This document shows, piece after piece, positions 35,741 through 44,129 of a DNA stretch of 64,000 nucleotides (positions within the stretch are counted from its first letter, which is position 1; every line of letters starts with the position of its first letter). Source of the DNA: Tenacibaculum tangerinum (lineage in GTDB: Bacteria; Bacteroidota; Bacteroidia; Flavobacteriales; Flavobacteriaceae); contig NZ_CP122539.1 in NCBI RefSeq assembly GCF_029853675.1, positions 1,605,001-1,669,000 on the forward strand. The letters are read 5' to 3'. Under the pieces are notes generated by a model. It saw nothing but the letters and a program-made list of their open reading frames with translations. It did not search any database and had not been told where the DNA came from. The position numbers were made by a program, and so were the translations under genes.

Positions 35741-36196
35741 CTAATTTTTAACCTTTAAACTCCACTCATATTCAAATTTTGAAACAGAAACTCCCTCTTC
35801 ATTAAAACCTTCAGAAGTAACGGTTACTGTTTGCCCTTCACCTGTATTAACTGCTTTTTGTATTGTTTCTCTTATTAATTCACCCTCGTTACACTCAAAA
35901 CGAATTTTACCCTTAGCCTTTTTGGTAAAAGTTGCGTTCATATTGGTAACCAACATTGAAACCTTTTTACCCGACGCATCTATTTCTTTCATCACCAAAA
36001 TACCTGTTGATAACTCTGATGCCATTCCTTGTACCGCCCAAAAAATTGATTTAAAAGGATTTTGATTTACCCACTTGTGAGTTACTTTAACCACTGCTGA
36101 ATTGTTCGTAATTGACTGTAATCGCACTCCAGTAAAAAAAGCCGCTGGTAATTTAAAAAATAAAAAGGCATTAACTTTTCGAGGTGTAAACTTCAT
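35741..36196 (-). CDS. DUF4442 domain protein (hotdog-fold thioesterase-like)
   Basis: 151 residues with the DUF4442 pattern: an N-terminal FFKLPAAFFTGVRLQSI, VKVTHKWVNQNPFKSIFWAVQGMASELSTGILVM in the centre and alternating hydrophobic strands afterwards. The family is hotdog-fold and related to PaaI-type thioesterases, with no confirmed substrate. The stop is 7 bp upstream of the beta-lactamase start, so the two are cotranscribed. Confidence 0.88.
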   Translation of the reverse strand: MKFTPRKVNAFLFFKLPAAFFTGVRLQSITNNSAVVKVTHKWVNQNPFKSIFWAVQGMASELSTGILVMKEIDASGKKVSMLVTNMNATFTKKAKGKIRFECNEGELIRETIQKAVNTGEGQTVTVTSEGFNEEGVSVSKFEYEWSLKVKN

Positions 36197-36278
36197 TTTT
36201 GTCAGTATTTACAGGCAATGTACAGCTTTTTATTTAATTAAGTCTCGAAACATAAATGTTAAATTATGTTAATTTTTA

Positions 36279-36299
36279 GTACTATGTATTGCATAATAC
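36279..36299. promoter_or_regulatory. palindromic operator of the DUF4870-padR-pspC operon
   Basis: An inverted repeat GTAcTATG (36279-36286) with CATAaTAC (36292-36299), mismatched only at the lower-case position. It overlaps the expected -33 region of the promoter at 36313. PadR repressors bind such palindromes, and padR is in the operon, so negative autoregulation is likely. Confidence 0.6.
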
Positions 36300-36312
36300 C
36301 TTTTAAAAGATA

Positions 36313-36320
36313 TATATTTG
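36313..36320 (+). promoter_or_regulatory. -7 promoter element of the DUF4870-padR-pspC operon
   Basis: TATATTTG matches TAnnTTTG, 32 bp before the DUF4870 start. A TTG at 36289-36291 lies 21 bp upstream inside the palindrome and may be the -33 box. Confidence 0.65.
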
Positions 36321-36351
36321 CAATGTAAAGTATTATATAAAATATTTCATC

Positions 36352-36780
36352 ATGCAACACAACAACCAAAATACCAATGCCTTTTTAATACATATTTCTG
36401 CTTTTGCAGGGTATTTATTTCCTTTAGGAAGTATTATTACCCCGCTTATATTATGGCAAACATTGAAAGAAAGAGGTCCCTTTTTAGATGAACACGGTAA
36501 GGAAGCAGTTAATTTTAACATCAGCTTTGGTCTGTATATTTTTATACTAGGCGCTTCTTTTATTCCTTTTTTCTTCGGAAATATTTTTAATGGGTTTAAT
36601 GGTATCAATATCGATTTTGGCGAACATCATGGATACGGAAGTTTATTTAACATTTTTGGATTTGCTTCACTAGTCAGCATTGTCGCTCTTATCAAAGTAG
36701 CATTGATCATCATAGCTGCTATGAAAGCCAACAAAGGCGAAATGTATCATTATCCGCTAACCATAAAATTTATAAAATAA
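36352..36780 (+). CDS. DUF4870 membrane protein
   Basis: 142 residues with the DUF4870 (Tic20-like) signature: AFLIHISAFAGYLFPLGSIITPLILWQTLKERGPFLDEHGKEAVNFNISFGLYIFI, and three to four transmembrane helices. It is the first gene of an operon with padR and pspC, a neighbourhood that is conserved in Flavobacteriaceae and suggests an envelope-stress role. Exact function unknown. 17 bp separate it from padR. Confidence 0.9.
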   Translation: MQHNNQNTNAFLIHISAFAGYLFPLGSIITPLILWQTLKERGPFLDEHGKEAVNFNISFGLYIFILGASFIPFFFGNIFNGFNGINIDFGEHHGYGSLFNIFGFASLVSIVALIKVALIIIAAMKANKGEMYHYPLTIKFIK

Positions 36781-36797
36781 CCCATAAACCGCATTAC

Positions 36798-37142
36798 ATG
36801 AAGATCGAAAACACAAAAGCACAAATGCGCAAGGGCGTTTTAGAATACTGCATCTTATCTATTTTACAAAAAGGAGATGCGTATACTTCTGAGATACTCT
36901 CGAGCCTTAAAAGTGCTGAAATGATTGTGGTTGAAGGAACCATATATCCGTTACTTACCCGCTTAAAAAATGCAGGACTCTTAAGTTACCGATGGGAAGA
37001 ATCAACCTCTGGACCTCCTAGAAAATATTACGTACTCACCGAAAATGGTGGAATGTTTTTAAAAGAATTAGATAAAACATGGCATAATTTAGTAAACGCA
37101 GTAAACCAAGTAACAAGCACAAAATCAACTAAAGATGAATAA
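36798..37142 (+). CDS. PadR family transcriptional regulator
   Basis: 114 residues. A winged helix-turn-helix with KGVLEYCILSILQKGDAYTSEILSSL and GTIYPLLTRLKNAGLLSYRWEESTSGPPRKYYVLTENG, the standard PadR N-terminal pattern, and a short C-terminal dimerisation helix (subfamily 2-like). It probably represses its own operon through the palindrome at 36279-36299. Its end overlaps the pspC start by 8 bp. Confidence 0.94.
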   Translation: MKIENTKAQMRKGVLEYCILSILQKGDAYTSEILSSLKSAEMIVVEGTIYPLLTRLKNAGLLSYRWEESTSGPPRKYYVLTENGGMFLKELDKTWHNLVNAVNQVTSTKSTKDE

Positions 37143-37731
37143 GACAATTAATATAAACTTAGGCGGATTTTTCTTCCACATCGACGAAACAGCCTATCAA
37201 AAACTAAAACGATACTTAGACGCTATTGCTCGTTCGCTAAGTGATGACCCACAAGGAAAAAATGAAATTATAGCAGATATCGAAGCCCGTATTAGCGAGT
37301 TATTATCTGAAAGAATTACCGATGCCCGTCAGGTCGTAAATGAAAGCGATATTGAAGAAATTATTGCGATTATGGGGCAACCTGAAGATTATGCAGAAGC
37401 TGAAGAGACATACAATGAAAATACTTCTTATAATTATAGCAGAAATACCGCTAAAAAAATGTTTAGAGATGGTGATGACAAATTTTTAGGGGGAGTATGT
37501 TCTGGTTTAGGGCATTATTTTAATATCGATGTAGTTTGGATTCGCTTGACTTTCTTAATCTTAACACTAGCAGGTTTTGGTTTTGGAATTATAGGCTACA
37601 TCATTTTATGGATTATCCTACCAGAAGCTAAAACTACTTCTGAGAAGTTACAAATGGAAGGAGAAGCCGTAAATATTGACAACATTGAAAAAAAATTCGT
37701 AACGAATTTAACAACCTTTCTACAAAAGTAA
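37135..37731 (+). CDS. PspC-domain protein, 5' part (frameshifted gene)
   Basis: 198 residues. Residues 1-100 are a HAAS-like helical domain (FFFHIDETAYQKLKRYLDAIARSL and the acidic DIEARISELLSERI) and residues 115-165 form the PspC domain (RDGDDKFLGGVCSGLGHYFNIDVVWIRLTFLI) with its membrane segment and WIILPEAKT. The frame then leaves the conserved path at an A8 run (37688-37695): with nine A it would continue NIEKKIRNEFNNLS into the 37830-39116 part without interruption. The natural product would be about 660 residues, an envelope-stress protein anchored in the inner membrane. Confidence 0.85.
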   Translation: MNKTININLGGFFFHIDETAYQKLKRYLDAIARSLSDDPQGKNEIIADIEARISELLSERITDARQVVNESDIEEIIAIMGQPEDYAEAEETYNENTSYNYSRNTAKKMFRDGDDKFLGGVCSGLGHYFNIDVVWIRLTFLILTLAGFGFGIIGYIILWIILPEAKTTSEKLQMEGEAVNIDNIEKKFVTNLTTFLQK

Positions 37732-39116
37732 AGGAAGGCGCCCATGATTTATCGGATAAAATCTCAAATGCCGATTATCAAAAACTACGTAACCAAACAA
37801 AGTCTGGTTTTCAGGATTTTATAGACACAATGGGTAAAATTTTACTTGCCGTATTCAAAGTGTTCGGTAAATTCATGGGCGTTTTACTAATCTTTATTGC
37901 CGGAATAACTATTATATCGCTGCTACTCGGATTATTTTCGGTAGGTAGTTTAGAAATCTTGAATTTTGATAGTGAGTTTGTTCATTATCCCCCGTTTCTT
38001 TATGATGCTACTTTACCTAAATGGCTATTAATGACCTCTTTATTTATTTTAATAGGAATTCCATTTATCGTTCTTTTTATTTTAGGCTTAAGAATCCTTT
38101 CACCAAATGTAAAAAGGTTAAGCACTACTGCCATTTTAACGATTTTAGGTCTTTGGTTAGTATCACTATTTGCCGTAGGATTTTCTGCTATAGAATACGC
38201 AACCAGTCATGCTTACGATGGCACAAGTGTTAGCAAACATAGCATCACCTACAACCAAGAAGACCCTTTAAAAATACGTGTAGTAAACGATGATAATATT
38301 TACTACAATCATAATGTACGCAATCGTAATAACTCTATTTCTGTTCATGTAAAAGATAAAGAAATGAAGTACTCTAACGATGTTAACATTGATGTTCGTA
38401 AGAGTGAAACAAACAATGCCTACATAGAAATTAAGAAAACTTCTGAAGGTAGAAAACGATACGACGCAAATAATAATGCTGAAGCAATTCGATACAACTT
38501 TAAAGTTGCAAACAATACGATTGTTTTTGATGCTTTCTTTTTAAGTGAGTATAAAAACATATCGAAAGATGAAGAAATTGAAGCTACTATATACATTCCC
38601 GAAGGAACAACTGTATATTTTGAAGGCTCTTCTCGTAACTTTTTAAACGATGTAAAGAACATTCAAGATGTATATGATCGTGATATGGCAAACCATCACT
38701 TTAAAATGACTTCTAAAGGTTTTGATTGTTTAGATTGTGATAAGGAAGATATTAATAGTAATTCTGAAGAATGGAATTCTGATAATAACAATGACAACGA
38801 CAATGACGTAAGTTTTTTATTTGATAGTACTATAAATGACACAAAAGCTGAATTAATTATTACCAAAGAAACAACCAAAAAAGAATTGGAAAAACTTGCC
38901 AACTGGTTCAAAGACCGCAAAAATATTGATATTGATTTTTCTGAATCTGATTTTTATCCAAATGGTAAAATTAAAGCCTATTCTTTAAAGGTAGATTGTA
39001 ACGACGGATTCAAGGGAAACAGCAATTATAGCGGTATCGTATTTGGTAACGGTAAGCACGGATTTACTAGAAAGTATAACGAAGAAGATAAAAGCTTAGC
39101 TTTTAAAATTTGGTAA
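37696..39116 (+). CDS. PspC-domain protein, 3' part (frameshifted gene)
   Basis: The frame is open from the A8 run to 39116; an internal ATG at 37830 would give 428 residues. It contains a helical linker (FNNLSTKVKEGAHDLSDKISNADYQKLRNQTKSGFQDF), three transmembrane helices (about 37845-38200) and a large, Asn/Asp-rich beta domain with a low-complexity NSNSEEWNSDNNNDNDND stretch. This is the usual C-terminal part of flavobacterial PspC proteins. Separate initiation at 37830 is possible, but a one-base deletion, reading error or slippage at the A run explains the split better. Confidence 0.8.
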
Positions 39117-39138
39117 ACGCATCATCAACTGAAAAACT

Positions 39139-39645
39139 ATGAACGATTTATTTGACTTCTTCTTTAAAGGTAACTTTTTTATAAAAACAGTTACTCTACT
39201 ATATACTCTTCTGCTCTCTTGGGTAATGAACGGACAAGTACATGAAATACCAAACTACAAGCCTGTTGCTGTCAATTTACACAATGAGATTGTAAAAATG
39301 GATAGTATATTTTTCAATGCTTATAATACTTGTAATCTAAAAACACAAGCAGATATGTTAAGTGATGATATTGAGTTTTTTCATGATAAAGGAGGTGTAT
39401 CTACTTCTAAAAGCGAAATTATAGCTGCTACTAAAAAGAATATTTGTGGTAAAGTTACTCGCAATTTGATAAAGGGAAGTGTAGAAGTGTATCCTATAAA
39501 CAATTATGGAGCAGTAGAAATTGGATATCATAAGTTTTTTAACAATCAAGAACCAAATGCTAAAGCTATTCCTAGCAAATTTATTGTCGTTTGGAAAAAA
39601 GAAAACAACCGATGGTTAATGACTAAAATTATTAGCCTGCATTAA
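39139..39645 (+). CDS. exported NTF2-like (DUF4440) protein
   Basis: 168 residues with an N-terminal hydrophobic signal segment (about 14-34, ending VMNGQV). The mature part is a single NTF2-like domain: FNAYNTCNLKTQADMLSDDIEFFHDKGGVSTSKSEIIAATKK, strands VYPINNYGAVEIGYHKF and a terminal FIVVWKKENNRWLMTKIISLH, as in DUF4440/SnoaL-like proteins. The family binds small ligands in a cone-shaped pocket; the ligand is unknown. It follows pspC by 22 bp and may be the last operon member. Confidence 0.85.
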   Translation: MNDLFDFFFKGNFFIKTVTLLYTLLLSWVMNGQVHEIPNYKPVAVNLHNEIVKMDSIFFNAYNTCNLKTQADMLSDDIEFFHDKGGVSTSKSEIIAATKKNICGKVTRNLIKGSVEVYPINNYGAVEIGYHKFFNNQEPNAKAIPSKFIVVWKKENNRWLMTKIISLH

Positions 39646-39721
39646 CATATAGTTTTATACTAACAACATTAGTTCATTGGTTAGCTAACTCCGGTGACAC
39701 TAATACTTGGTTTTATTAGTT

Positions 39722-39751
39722 AAGCCAAAGCTTGTACAGCTTTGGCTTTTT
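39722..39751 (+). terminator. terminator after the DUF4440 gene
   Basis: AAGCCAAAGCT (39722-39732) pairs perfectly with AGCTTTGGCTT (39738-39748), followed by TTT. Confidence 0.85.
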
Positions 39752-39860
39752 ACTGTATAATACCATTATAAAAACTTAACTGCTCTTTTTTTACAATGTA
39801 TATATCCACATTTTTTTTATTTTGTACTTTTAAAATCTACAACTTTTATAAAAGTAACAC

Positions 39861-40469
39861 ATGCAACCAAACAACACAGCAAGTATTTTTAGTGATCGTA
39901 TTCAATTACCCTTTCAGTTTAGTGCTGCCAAAATGTTAGAAGAAACTAAAGCGCTACAGTTAGAGAATTTTGAATATTATAATGTTATTCCTTTACGCTC
40001 ACCAGCGCATCTGGTAGATACCTCTCTGCCTTTTCCCCCTCCCGCAGATGATTATGCTGATGGTTCTTGGACAGATTGGCTAGATACCAAAGCCTTAAAA
40101 CAGTCTTCTTATTTAACTAGCATTGTAGATTTTTTTAAGGAACACACAACTGTAACTTTAGTTCGATTGCTTCGATTGGCACCTCATTCTACAGTAAAAG
40201 AACATATAGATGCTACTTTGGGATTAGAGGTTGAAAAATCAGTAGTTCGCCTTACCATACCTATTCTCAACAATAAAGATGTAACTTTTTACTTAAATAA
40301 CACGCCTGTCCAAATGCAAGCTGGTGAGTGTTGGTATTTGCGACTTACCGACCCGCATAAAGTAATAAATGATGGAGCACAAGAGCGTATTAATATGACT
40401 ATTGATATGATTCCGAACGATTGGCTTCGACACGTCATTAAGGAGAGCGACAAAAACGTTGCTGAATAA
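39861..40469 (+). CDS. aspartyl/asparaginyl beta-hydroxylase-like protein
   Basis: 202 residues. The central double-stranded beta-helix pattern VRLLRLAPHSTVKEHIDATLG, then VVRLTIPILNNKDVTFYLN, GECWYLRLTDPHKVINDGAQERINMTIDM, fits PF05118. His and Asp in HID, the later His in DPHKV and an Arg in QERIN are candidate Fe(II) and 2-oxoglutarate ligands. It would hydroxylate a protein or small-molecule Asp/Asn side chain; the substrate is unknown. Single gene ending in a strong shared terminator. Confidence 0.85.
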   Translation: MQPNNTASIFSDRIQLPFQFSAAKMLEETKALQLENFEYYNVIPLRSPAHLVDTSLPFPPPADDYADGSWTDWLDTKALKQSSYLTSIVDFFKEHTTVTLVRLLRLAPHSTVKEHIDATLGLEVEKSVVRLTIPILNNKDVTFYLNNTPVQMQAGECWYLRLTDPHKVINDGAQERINMTIDMIPNDWLRHVIKESDKNVAE

Positions 40470-40516
40470 AACTAAAAAGGTTACGATTTTTGTTCGTAAC
40501 CTTTTTAGTTTTTTAT
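40470..40516. terminator. bidirectional terminator with 17-bp stem
   Basis: AACTAAAAAGGTTACGA (40470-40486) is perfectly complementary to 40494-40510, with A- and T-rich flanks. It serves both the hydroxylase-like gene and convergent trxB. Confidence 0.92.
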
Positions 40517-40527
40517 CTTTTTATTCG

Positions 40528-41466
40528 CTATTCCAAGCCTCCTAAATAACGCTCTGCATCTAGGGCAGCCATACAACCTGTACCTGCTGCTGTAACTGCT
40601 TGGCGATATTCTTTATCTTGTACATCTCCTGCTGCAAAAACACCAGGTAAGTTTGTTTTGGTAGATTTTCCTTTGGTAATTAAGTACCCTGTTTCATCCA
40701 TGTCTAATATTCCTTTAAACAGGTCAGTATTCGGTTTATGACCTATGGCAATAAACACTCCTGTTACTGGAATTTCTATTTTCTCTTGAGTTTGATTGTT
40801 AACAGCTCGTACACCTTCTACAACATTGTCACCCAAGACCTCATCAATTTCGGTATTATATAAAACTGTAATATTCTTGGTTTTATTTACACGGTGCTGC
40901 ATTGCTTTAGAAGCACGCATGTAATCTTTACGAACTAACATAGTAACCTTGCTACAAATATTTGCTAAATAAGTAGCTTCTTCTGCTGCGGTATCTCCTG
41001 CGCCCACTACAACAACATCCTGTCCTTTGTAAAAGAAACCATCGCAAGTAGCACAAGCAGATACACCACCTCCTATTAAACGTTGCTCACTTTCTAATCC
41101 TAAATATTTAGCAGTAGCTCCTGTAGAAATAATAACCGTTTGTGCTTCAATTTCAGTTGATTCATCAACTATAACCTTATGTATTCCTCCTTCTTTCTCT
41201 GAGAATTCTACTTTTGTTACTACTCCAAAACGAACATCGGTACCAAAACGTTCTGCTTGATTTTTTAAATCTTCCATCATTGCTGTACCATCAGTTCCAT
41301 TTGGATATCCAGGAAAATTGTCAACCTCAGTAGTTGTAGTTAACTGTCCTCCCATTTGCATTCCTGTGTACATCACTGGTTTCATATCTGCTCTTGCTGC
41401 ATAAATCGCTGCGGTATACCCTGCTGGTCCAGAACCAATAATCAAACATTTAATTTTTTCTGCCAT
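40528..41466 (-). CDS. trxB: thioredoxin-disulfide reductase
   Basis: 312 residues, typical low-molecular-weight TrxB. The FAD-binding motif is LIIGSGPAGYTAAIYAARA, the redox-active disulfide is Cys138 and Cys141 in SACATCDGFFY, the NADPH-binding motif is VVVGAGDTAAEEATYL, and the C-terminal FAD segment is GVFAAGDVQDKEYRQAVTAAGTG. It reduces thioredoxins such as the one encoded at 972-1280 with NADPH. Monocistronic on the minus strand. Confidence 0.97.
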   Translation of the reverse strand: MAEKIKCLIIGSGPAGYTAAIYAARADMKPVMYTGMQMGGQLTTTTEVDNFPGYPNGTDGTAMMEDLKNQAERFGTDVRFGVVTKVEFSEKEGGIHKVIVDESTEIEAQTVIISTGATAKYLGLESEQRLIGGGVSACATCDGFFYKGQDVVVVGAGDTAAEEATYLANICSKVTMLVRKDYMRASKAMQHRVNKTKNITVLYNTEIDEVLGDNVVEGVRAVNNQTQEKIEIPVTGVFIAIGHKPNTDLFKGILDMDETGYLITKGKSTKTNLPGVFAAGDVQDKEYRQAVTAAGTGCMAALDAERYLGGLE

Positions 41467-41607
41467 TATTTAAAATTTTTGAAGTTACAAATGTAATTTT
41501 TTTTTACTTCTATTATCTGTTTTTGAATAGATTTTAACTATAAACTTATTAGGATTATAGTAGCTAATAAATATTTTATTTTTTTATTTCTCATTTACTT
41601 TTTTTTC

Positions 41608-41615
41608 TAAATTTG
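41608..41615 (+). promoter_or_regulatory. -7 promoter element of tRNA-Pro
   Basis: TAAATTTG matches TAnnTTTG, about 72 bp before the mature tRNA. The leader contains a short hairpin around 41665-41680. Confidence 0.5.
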
Positions 41616-41686
41616 CAGTCCGAATTACTCAGGGTGTATCCTCTCAACTTCGTTCGAGATAAACTATACTACGAGTATATTATTTT

Positions 41687-41761
41687 CGGGGTGTAGCGTA
41701 GCCCGGTCATCGCGCCTGCTTTGGGAGCAGGAGGTCGCAGGTTCGAATCCTGCCACCCCGA
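41687..41761 (+). tRNA. tRNA-Pro (anticodon TGG)
   Basis: A 75-nt cloverleaf: acceptor arms CGGGGTG and CACCCCG plus discriminator A; D-arm around TAGCGTAGCCCGGTCATCGCG; anticodon stem CCTGC/GCAGG enclosing TTTGGGA with anticodon TGG; T-arm GCAGG-TTCGAAT-CCTGC. The CCA end is not encoded (ACT follows), as is usual in Bacteroidota. The CCN-reading TGG anticodon gives proline. Confidence 0.97.
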
Positions 41762-41784
41762 CTAAAATTAATACCAAAGAAAAT

Positions 41785-41820
41785 TAAAACCTTGTAAATC
41801 ATATGATTTACAAGGTTTTA
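41785..41820. terminator. terminator after tRNA-Pro
   Basis: A perfect 36-bp palindrome: TAAAACCTTGTAAATCAT (41785-41802) and its complement (41803-41820), followed by TAGTTTTT. Confidence 0.85.
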
Positions 41821-42298
41821 TAGTTTTTACCAAGAATTGAATCAAAATAAATTGTGAAACTACACCAAAATTGGTGCATTCATTCCAAAATTACAATTAC
41901 TCAAGTTTATGTAAGGGTATTGAAAGAAAAGCGAGTTATAAAATTAACATCTTACTTAAAAAAAGTTAAAATTGAACCTATGAAGTTAAAAAAGAAGTTA
42001 GATTCATTTAATTAATATTCATCTTGATATTATGCTTAAAACATACCTAAATAGTATTCCTTTCTAATCTCATTCCCTTTTACCCTTATTTCTTTAACAT
42101 ATATATTTTTGTCTAATAATTTCTATAACTAGGAAAGAACTAATCAAAATAACAGAACTCTAAAAAAAGAAAGCAACCCAAAAGATTAAAACTAAGAGAA
42201 TAAAGAAGCTAAACCAATGTTAAGTTGAAAAATCTGATTTTTTTTAATTAATTTGCTCGTATAATAATCAATCGCTTTTTTATTTCATAGTTACCCCC
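41821..42298. other. 478-bp region upstream of the DUF6377 regulator
   Basis: AT-rich with no sustained open frame. It presumably contains the promoter of the regulator gene, but no clear TAnnTTTG motif at proper distance is seen. No repeat shared with other parts of the window was noticed. Confidence 0.4.
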
Positions 42299-43882
42299 AT
42301 GCAAAAAATATTTATCGCAACAGCATTCTTAATACTATCTTACTCAAATAATGAATTAGATTCATTATCACTGCAGCTAGACAAAGAAATACAAAAAAAA
42401 GAATTCTACGACAACCAAAAAGAAAGAAGAATACAATCTCTTATTGAAAAGAGTAATAAGGCCAAAAACCTAGAAAAAAAATATGATATTAATAATGAAG
42501 TATTTAAAGAATATCAGTTTTACAGCTTTAATAAAGCACTTAAGTATCTTGAAAATAATATCCAAATTGCCCAACAGTTAAAAAACATAACATACCTAAA
42601 TGAATCTAAACTCAAACTAGGTTTGTTACTTGTAAATACTGGTAGATATAAAGAATCTATCGATGCATTGAATGAGATAGATAGGAGTACGCTACCAACC
42701 CCATTATTAAATGATTATTACATTGCTTATAACGAAGGATATTCTGGGCTTGCCTACAATACTGCTGTTAATAGTAGTAAGTCTAATTATACACAACTGT
42801 ATTTAGCTTATCAAGACTCTCTTTATTCTCGACTCAAATCAGATTCTGAAGAATCTCTAAGGATAAAAGAAAAAGAGTTTAGAGATAACCGAAACCTTAA
42901 AATGGCATTACATATAAACGACCAACGCTTATCAAAAGTAAAAGAAGGGTCTAGATTATTTTCTCTAATTACCTTTGAAAGGTCTTTACTATATGAACTT
43001 GAAGGCACTATTTTAGAACAAAAAAAATATTTAATTTTGTCTGCCATATCAGATATTAAAGCGTCAGTTAAAGACAATGCCTCTTTAGGCACACTTGCCA
43101 AAGTACTGTTTACCGAAGGAGATATAGATCGTGCTCATCGATACATTAATTTTTCTTATGATGATGCAGAGTTTTTTAATTCTAAATTACGTTTTATTAA
43201 TATTGCCAATAGCATGCCTTTGATTACAAAGACCTATGAAGAAAAAACAACCAAACAAAAGGAAAGACTTCAAAAACTATTAGTATTCATTAGTGTACTG
43301 AGTATCTTTTTGTTAACTGCCGTGTATTTTATATATAGACAGGTAAAAAAAGTTTCACAAGCTCGAAACGAGTTAAAATTAGCTAATGAAAATTTAAGAA
43401 AACTATACAAGGAACTCTCGGAGGTAGACAAAGTTAAAGAACACTACATAGGTTCGTTCATAAACCTATACTCAGAGTACATATCAAAATTAGACGTTTA
43501 TAGAAAACTAGTTAGTAAGCATGTAAATGCTAACCAAATGAATGCCTTACTAAAACTTTCTAAATCTAAACAGTTTATCGATGAAGAACTAGAAATTTTT
43601 AACAAAAACTTCGATACTTCTTTTTTACACATTCACCCTAACTTTATTGATTCTGTTAATGAACTGTTAGAAGAAGATAAAAAAATAGAATTAGAAGATA
43701 AAACAAAACTAAATACCGAGCTACGAATTTTAGCCTTGATAAAATTAGGAATTACAAGCAGCTCAAAAATTGCAAAAATCTTACGTTACTCTGTTAACAC
43801 AATTTACAACTATCGTGCTTCGATAAAAAACATGGCAAAAGACAAATCTACTTTTGAGGATTTAATAAAAAACATACAATAA
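42299..43882 (+). CDS. DUF6377 regulator of the polysaccharide utilization locus
   Basis: 527 residues. A short N-terminal signal segment is followed by about 300 residues of TPR-like helices (periplasmic), one transmembrane helix (about 329-349, LLVFISVLSIFLLTAVYFIYR), a coiled coil and a cytoplasmic C-terminal part ending with a LuxR-like helix-turn-helix (LRILALIKLGITSSSKIAKILRYSVNTIYNYRASIKNMA). This is the layout of DUF6377 proteins found beside susCD in flavobacteria. It likely senses a glycan fragment in the periplasm and activates the downstream genes, replacing a hybrid two-component or sigma/anti-sigma system. Confidence 0.88.
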   Translation: MQKIFIATAFLILSYSNNELDSLSLQLDKEIQKKEFYDNQKERRIQSLIEKSNKAKNLEKKYDINNEVFKEYQFYSFNKALKYLENNIQIAQQLKNITYLNESKLKLGLLLVNTGRYKESIDALNEIDRSTLPTPLLNDYYIAYNEGYSGLAYNTAVNSSKSNYTQLYLAYQDSLYSRLKSDSEESLRIKEKEFRDNRNLKMALHINDQRLSKVKEGSRLFSLITFERSLLYELEGTILEQKKYLILSAISDIKASVKDNASLGTLAKVLFTEGDIDRAHRYINFSYDDAEFFNSKLRFINIANSMPLITKTYEEKTTKQKERLQKLLVFISVLSIFLLTAVYFIYRQVKKVSQARNELKLANENLRKLYKELSEVDKVKEHYIGSFINLYSEYISKLDVYRKLVSKHVNANQMNALLKLSKSKQFIDEELEIFNKNFDTSFLHIHPNFIDSVNELLEEDKKIELEDKTKLNTELRILALIKLGITSSSKIAKILRYSVNTIYNYRASIKNMAKDKSTFEDLIKNIQ

Positions 43883-44052
43883 AAGTGATATAATCTTTTT
43901 TTTCTTTTTTTAACTTTTTTTCGACAAAAAAACACCTCTTTTTTTTACAAAACAACAATAAAAATCCACTTTTGATATTATTTTTATAAAAATTAAACAA
44001 CTTAAAATCATAAAGTTAACACCAAAAAGTTATTAAAACCATCCACTTATTG

Positions 44053-44071
44053 CTTAACTTCTATTGTTAAG
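44053..44071. promoter_or_regulatory. inverted repeat upstream of susC-like gene
   Basis: CTTAAC (44053-44058) and GTTAAG (44066-44071) form a 6-7-6 inverted repeat about 60 bp before the susC start, within a leader rich in further GTTAA strings (44015, 44079). A candidate binding site of the DUF6377 regulator; weak, because the sequence is AT-rich. Confidence 0.35.
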
Positions 44072-44129
44072 AGAACATTAACAAAGTAACTTGTGATGAC
44101 TAAATGATTAACTTAAATTTTAAGAATAT

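Noticed and set aside
41608..41686. A riboswitch or leader RNA before tRNA-Pro
   Set aside because: Only a short weak hairpin is present and the downstream product is a tRNA; a plain precursor leader is sufficient.
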